DNA of 8,575 bases from positions 1 to 8,575 of the forward strand of contig CAIXCO010000255.1 of the NCBI GenBank assembly GCA_903917955.1, in the 5' to 3' direction. A program made the translations under genes and the position numbers. This document shows, piece by piece, positions 5,236-8,575 of this stretch. The notes beneath the pieces are model-generated. The model was not told where the DNA came from. It did no database searches and saw only the letters and a list, made by a program, of their open reading frames with translations. The DNA is from an uncultured Chlorobiaceae bacterium (GTDB taxonomy: Bacteria; Bacteroidota; Chlorobiia; Chlorobiales; Chlorobiaceae). Numbering within the stretch: the first letter of the stretch is position 1; each line of letters starts with the position of its first letter.

Positions 5236-8115
5236 TCACTCCTTTATCCTGTTTTTTTCAGCATATTTCTTTTTAAATCTTATGTACAGCCCGGCAACAA
5301 TGGTCAGTGAAAGGATATAACATGACAACCCGCTTATAACCCCCCAAAGAACAGCAGATACATTGACGTTTTTACTCGACTCGCTCTTCAATTCAGCTTT
5401 TGACACCGTCATCGACTCTGCTTTCGGTTTTGCCAATGACACATCAACAACTCCGTTCTCAGCCGCCGGTTTAACATCTTGCTTCATTCGATCCATTTGT
5501 GAAACAACGACATAGAGCACATTCTCTTCTTTCTCTTGATCTACAGTGGGAAGCCAATTAATTATCGCCTTAAACTCAGGATCAATACGATCCCTCACCT
5601 CACTCAATTGAAATAGTGCGAAAAAGAGTACTATGGCTGTGACCGCCATTCTCAACAAGCAACGCCATGCAAACGGCCACCATGTCCTCCATGCCCACAC
5701 CTCCCCTTTCTTCTGGAATGAGAGACGACTATTTTCACCAGCATCACCTGCCTCTCCCTCGCTTTGGGTGACCAGAATTCTTCGCCACTCAACAGCCGCA
5801 ACAATAAGTCTTGAAAAAATTCCGCGAGCAAAAATCTTTGAAGAAAATACCTTGAATGGCGATTGCTGTACCCCCTTAAAGTCAACTTTCTCCTTGTAAT
5901 ACGTCAAAAAGCCAGGCATAATCCACCATGAAAAGGCAAACAGAAACAACAGTATCGTGTTTATTGTTTCACCTAAATAGTAGGCACGCGTGCCAAGGGC
6001 AATAATTATTCCGGTAATAAGGGATGCAAGAAAAGGTATACGAAAATAGGCCCAGATCATCCCCTGGATGCCCGCTTTTTTATTGTTCACAAACTCACTG
6101 CGAACAAAAAAGGTAGAGGTACCCATCTCCCCCCCTTCAAATGGTTTCCGGTCAAGAATTTCGCGCAATATCCCCCTGAACAACTCCCCATCCTGCCAAT
6201 ACATGATATGAGCAAGACCGGGTACGGCATAGCGCCGATACACAACATCACGCCTTGCAGTATCGTCTATACTGAATATCTTTCGATACATTGCAGTCCG
6301 CCTGGTAAGATCGAGGTGGTGACCGACAGGATCCTGCTCATCACAGAAATTGTAATGCTTTATTGTTCGGCTGTTCAGCGATTCAGGAAATTCATATTGG
6401 CATTCCTTTGGCAGATGCCACCTCGCCGGTATGGTGTATCCCTTGATGTACAGACCAAGATGCAGGTAGTTCTGGTGCCACATCGCCACAAACTTGTCAA
6501 TGGGAGCGCCAAGAGTGATAAAATGTTTTACCTGTTTGCGCCAAAGAAGAAGAGGAATTCCCTTAGTCAGTTCGTTCAAAACAGGCGGTTCTTCCAAAGA
6601 GTTTTGACTCATCAAGACAAAGGTAGAATCTTCTGGATCAGAGAATCCATCAAGAAAACTTTTCCAATAGTTTTGACTTCTTTTCTCTATCTCTTCTGCA
6701 ACTTCGTCAAGTTGGTCATTGATAATTTTGTCAACTCTTACAAGAGCTTTTATCTCGCCAAGCAGCGAATCTTTTCCTCTTTTCTTCTCGATTATCTCCT
6801 CTTTTATAAAATCTTCGATCTTCATGAGATCATAGCCAACTGATCTATTAACTGCGCTTCTGATTTTTTCATGCTCGCCCGACTCCTCCTTATACGACTC
6901 TTTCTGACTTAAAGAAATGACAACCTTCTTCACCCTGCGGAAAAAACTTTTTCCTGAAGAAGATTCATTTCCCTCTTCTTTACCAGAAAACTGGGTAAGC
7001 CATAAAGAAAGTGGCAAAAAACCGCCCAGTTCACAATGAAGCGCCTCAAGCAACTCCTCCCTGTCCTGGTCAAAAACATGGCTGGCAGTCAGCACATTGT
7101 AGAGTTTTTTGAATACGCCCCTGTATTCGTGAATTCTTACCTCGTCAATAACCTTCTGAATAAAAAAATCTTGGAGGCGTTGAATAAAAGCGGTGATTTT
7201 TTGTTGCTTTTGTTCATGAATATTCTCCTCATCTTTTAGAGGAGTGGTGTAACCCAAAAACGGCAGACTTGAAGCAAATCTGATATTTTCTGCCGACGCC
7301 ATTCTTATCTCCTCCTTGACAAAAGCATAGACAAGAGCATCGAAACTCATAATACCCCCAAGACTGTGAGCAATAACAGTCAAATCCGGTTTCTGGTAAT
7401 GTCCGGGAGTGAATTCTCCTTCGTTAAACCTGTTTGCAGAAAGCTCGCGTACCCGCCAATCAAAAAAATCATTGAAGATGATCTTGTCAAGTTCAAAATG
7501 AAAATGCCGGACGGCTTCACCCCGGGTACGTGCATAATCACCATAGAGATGCACATCACCGAGATAACCATCAAAAATCGTTTTTGTCAACGGTGCAAAC
7601 TTCAGCACCAGCATTTTTTTAAGAGGAACTGCAGTATTGACAATAGACTGCAACATTGGTACTGCCCAGAAGGGAAGCCATTCCGGAGGTGTTATGGTCT
7701 TGTCCCGAAGACGATTGAGCAGTGCCCTGGCCCACTCCTCGGTCTCAGATGCAAAGAGCTCCTGATGACGTTGCAAAATGTCTTGCCAGTAAAGCTCCAC
7801 AAAGCGGAAGTTATCTCCGGATGTCTCTGTTGCTGACGAACCATCAAAATCCTCAACACTCTCCTTATCCTCCACCGAAATTCCCCGATATTCCGCCCAT
7901 CCATGCAGCTCAGTTTCAGAACGAACTGAATGGGATGATTGCGTGGCAGGAAGAATAACCTTGTAAAAATTGTCACTTTTTTTTTGGCGCACCTCGGCAA
8001 ATCGATGCACCAACGGAGGAATCGTAGTGTTCAGTTTCTGTTCACCAATACCATGAACAACAATGATGTAATGGCGAGGAGCTGAGGGTGGTGAAATTTG
8101 TAAAGAATCAGACAT
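5236..8115 (-). CDS. Large membrane-anchored alpha/beta hydrolase, DDHD-phospholipase-like motifs
   Basis: A 959-residue protein from the ATG at 8113-8115; a GTG at 8152-8154 would add 13 residues, and neither start has a strong ribosome-binding site. The N-terminal part starts with the hydrolase strand YIIVVHGIGEQ (about 16-26). The nucleophile elbow is LTVIAHSLGG (245-254), giving Ser251 as likely catalytic serine. Then comes a charged, mostly helical insert of about 270 residues. HFITLGAPIDKF (531-542) resumes the core, followed by NFCDEQDPVGHHLD (589-602, candidate acid Asp592 or Asp595) and GLAHIMYWQD (633-642, candidate His636). Four hydrophobic segments follow at about 692-712, 719-739, 818-837 and 921-944, with a Lys/Glu-rich stretch near 880-915. 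The C-terminus is a basic KKKYAEKNRIKE tail. It is probably an inner-membrane esterase or lipase with its catalytic part in the cytoplasm, since no signal peptide is present. Substrate is unknown. It stands alone on its strand, with the HsdR remnant downstream. Confidence 0.8.
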   Translation of the reverse strand: MSDSLQISPPSAPRHYIIVVHGIGEQKLNTTIPPLVHRFAEVRQKKSDNFYKVILPATQSSHSVRSETELHGWAEYRGISVEDKESVEDFDGSSATETSGDNFRFVELYWQDILQRHQELFASETEEWARALLNRLRDKTITPPEWLPFWAVPMLQSIVNTAVPLKKMLVLKFAPLTKTIFDGYLGDVHLYGDYARTRGEAVRHFHFELDKIIFNDFFDWRVRELSANRFNEGEFTPGHYQKPDLTVIAHSLGGIMSFDALVYAFVKEEIRMASAENIRFASSLPFLGYTTPLKDEENIHEQKQQKITAFIQRLQDFFIQKVIDEVRIHEYRGVFKKLYNVLTASHVFDQDREELLEALHCELGGFLPLSLWLTQFSGKEEGNESSSGKSFFRRVKKVVISLSQKESYKEESGEHEKIRSAVNRSVGYDLMKIEDFIKEEIIEKKRGKDSLLGEIKALVRVDKIINDQLDEVAEEIEKRSQNYWKSFLDGFSDPEDSTFVLMSQNSLEEPPVLNELTKGIPLLLWRKQVKHFITLGAPIDKFVAMWHQNYLHLGLYIKGYTIPARWHLPKECQYEFPESLNSRTIKHYNFCDEQDPVGHHLDLTRRTAMYRKIFSIDDTARRDVVYRRYAVPGLAHIMYWQDGELFRGILREILDRKPFEGGEMGTSTFFVRSEFVNNKKAGIQGMIWAYFRIPFLASLITGIIIALGTRAYYLGETINTILLFLFAFSWWIMPGFLTYYKEKVDFKGVQQSPFKVFSSKIFARGIFSRLIVAAVEWRRILVTQSEGEAGDAGENSRLSFQKKGEVWAWRTWWPFAWRCLLRMAVTAIVLFFALFQLSEVRDRIDPEFKAIINWLPTVDQEKEENVLYVVVSQMDRMKQDVKPAAENGVVDVSLAKPKAESMTVSKAELKSESSKNVNVSAVLWGVISGLSCYILSLTIVAGLYIRFKKKYAEKNRIKE

Positions 8116-8397
8116 ATCAGTAATTTTCGGGAGGTTGAAAATTTCCGGACCCACGTCTCGGTACGATACGTGTTTACAATCGCGTGATGTTACTCAAGCC
8201 GAAGCCCGAGCCTTTTCTTTTATTTGACAATTCAGGCAATAAGGAAAACCAATAACGACAAACCCCCGCCACTACCTGTATAATTTTTGAGGTTGTTGGT
8301 TATGATTAACATAAAAAAACATACTTCAATGGTAATCAATTTCACGTCAATAACAAAGGTTTTTCACAGATCTTAGCAGAAATTTACACAAACCCTT
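8116..8397. other. Gene-free region upstream of the membrane hydrolase
   Basis: No credible coding frame is present. On the minus strand a hairpin with a UUCG tetraloop (8193-8210, 7-bp stem with two G-U pairs) would sit in the leader of the hydrolase mRNA. A perfect 7-bp inverted repeat (8122-8128 with 8137-8143) lies just before the start codon. A TATAAT at 8279-8284 on the plus strand faces no gene. No convincing promoter for the hydrolase could be picked. Confidence 0.6.
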
Positions 8398-8400
8398 AAT

Positions 8401-8432
8401 AAAAAAGCTCGTCCTTGTCAGACGGGCCTCTT
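8401..8432 (-). terminator. Rho-independent terminator following the ssrA-like 3' end
   Basis: On the minus strand GCCCGTC (8427-8421) pairs with GACGAGC (8413-8407) around a 7-nt loop with one C-A mismatch, followed by six T (8406-8401). A-U and G-U pairs between AAGAG (8432-8428) and the T-run lengthen the stem. It starts right after the ssrA-like fragment, the place expected for the native terminator of that RNA gene. Confidence 0.6.
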
Positions 8433-8433
8433 G

Positions 8434-8453
8434 TGGAGATGGCGGGAGTCGAA
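8434..8453 (-). other. 3'-end fragment of a tmRNA (ssrA) or tRNA gene; probable attachment-site (att) scar
   Basis: Read on the minus strand, 8453 to 8434 gives a complete 7-nt T-loop (TTCGACT), the 3' half of the T-stem (CCCGC), the 3' acceptor strand (CATCTCC) and the discriminator A. The bases after it (8433-8431) read CAA instead of CCA. The same layout ends bacterial tmRNAs, whose 5' acceptor strand GGGGATG-type would pair with CATCTCC. The other T-stem strand and the rest of the RNA are missing: at 8454 the sequence changes abruptly to unrelated DNA. A 3' fragment cut at the T-loop is what tyrosine integrases leave at the distal end of an element inserted into ssrA or a tRNA gene. A tRNA with the same acceptor stem is the main alternative. 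Confidence 0.65.
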
Positions 8454-8575
8454 AATAGCTTAATCATCTGAAGGCCTCCCCCGCTCCGTGCCACGAACAA
8501 GACCTCAATACTCCTGCCCTGCATCCAGAACTTTTATTCCCCGCTTGAGTGAAAACTCTCAAACAATGTTCACGA
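8454..8575. other. Unassigned sequence beyond the ssrA-like junction
   Basis: This runs to the right edge of the window and has no recognised gene. On the minus strand two short frames are open, one entering from the window edge and stopping at 8464-8466, the other starting with an ATG near 8523 and running through the ssrA-like fragment to a TAA near 8397. Neither resembles a protein I know. If the att interpretation is right, this could be the terminal part of an integrated element extending to the right. Confidence 0.4.

Noticed and set aside
5205..5240. Terminator for the large hydrolase gene
   Set aside because: The only local symmetry is AGGG-TT-CCCT with a loop too small to fold, although a T-rich run follows; I cannot support a terminator.
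4982..5310. Plus-strand small frames between the autotransporter and the hydrolase
   Set aside because: They are antisense to the HsdR remnant, whose minus-strand translation has a clear family match, and they show no family resemblance themselves.
6208..6843. 211-codon plus-strand open frame inside the large hydrolase gene
   Set aside because: It lies antisense to a frame with clear hydrolase motifs on both sides, has no ribosome-binding site that I can see and no family resemblance.
8224..8284. TTGACA and TATAAT on the plus strand
   Set aside because: They are 49 bp apart, far from the 16-18 bp needed, and no plus-strand gene follows. An ACGACA 18 bp before the TATAAT is a poor -35.

Overview
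The window looks like part of a green sulfur bacterium chromosome (Chlorobiaceae, Chlorobium/Pelodictyon type). This is an inference from the style of the methyltransferase, autotransporter and cystathionine-enzyme sequences and from a REP-like 'CATTTCGACGAACGAAG' element of a kind I associate with Chlorobi and Bacteroidetes. No rRNA or complete tRNA is present to confirm it.

Layout, left to right. (1) 1-1245, minus strand: the first 31 codons of a probable YgjP/SprT-like (DUF45) protein, preceded by a complete PLP-dependent cystathionine gamma-synthase/gamma-lyase gene (109-1245). A 17-bp tandem duplication sits exactly on the stop/start junction of the two. A strong hairpin plus T-run lies 37 bp upstream of the PLP enzyme start and looks like an attenuator. 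(2) 1246-1704: non-coding, with five 19-bp tandem repeats running directly into the REP-like element. (3) 1705-3087: two unrelated-looking class I SAM methyltransferases, convergent, with 3' ends overlapping by 54 bp. (4) 3189-4874, minus: a secreted autotransporter-type protein with signal peptide, a short passenger and a C-terminal beta-barrel ending in Phe. (5) 4875-5235: a stretch with no intact gene that holds a decayed 5' fragment of a type I restriction endonuclease (HsdR). (6) 5236-8115, minus: a 959-residue protein with a lipase-like serine hydrolase core and four predicted transmembrane segments. Its motif order resembles eukaryotic DDHD-domain phospholipases. (7) 8116-8575: no gene. 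It holds a 20-bp copy of the 3' end of a tmRNA (ssrA) or tRNA gene, cut off inside the T-loop and followed by a terminator, as expected of one end of an element integrated at that gene.

The genes do not form one pathway. The left part is ordinary housekeeping metabolism. The right part (autotransporter, HsdR remnant, large membrane hydrolase, ssrA fragment) has the character of an accessory region shaped by integration and decay. The items most worth following are the DDHD-like membrane hydrolase, the ssrA-type attachment scar, the HsdR remnant and the tandem-repeat/REP array.
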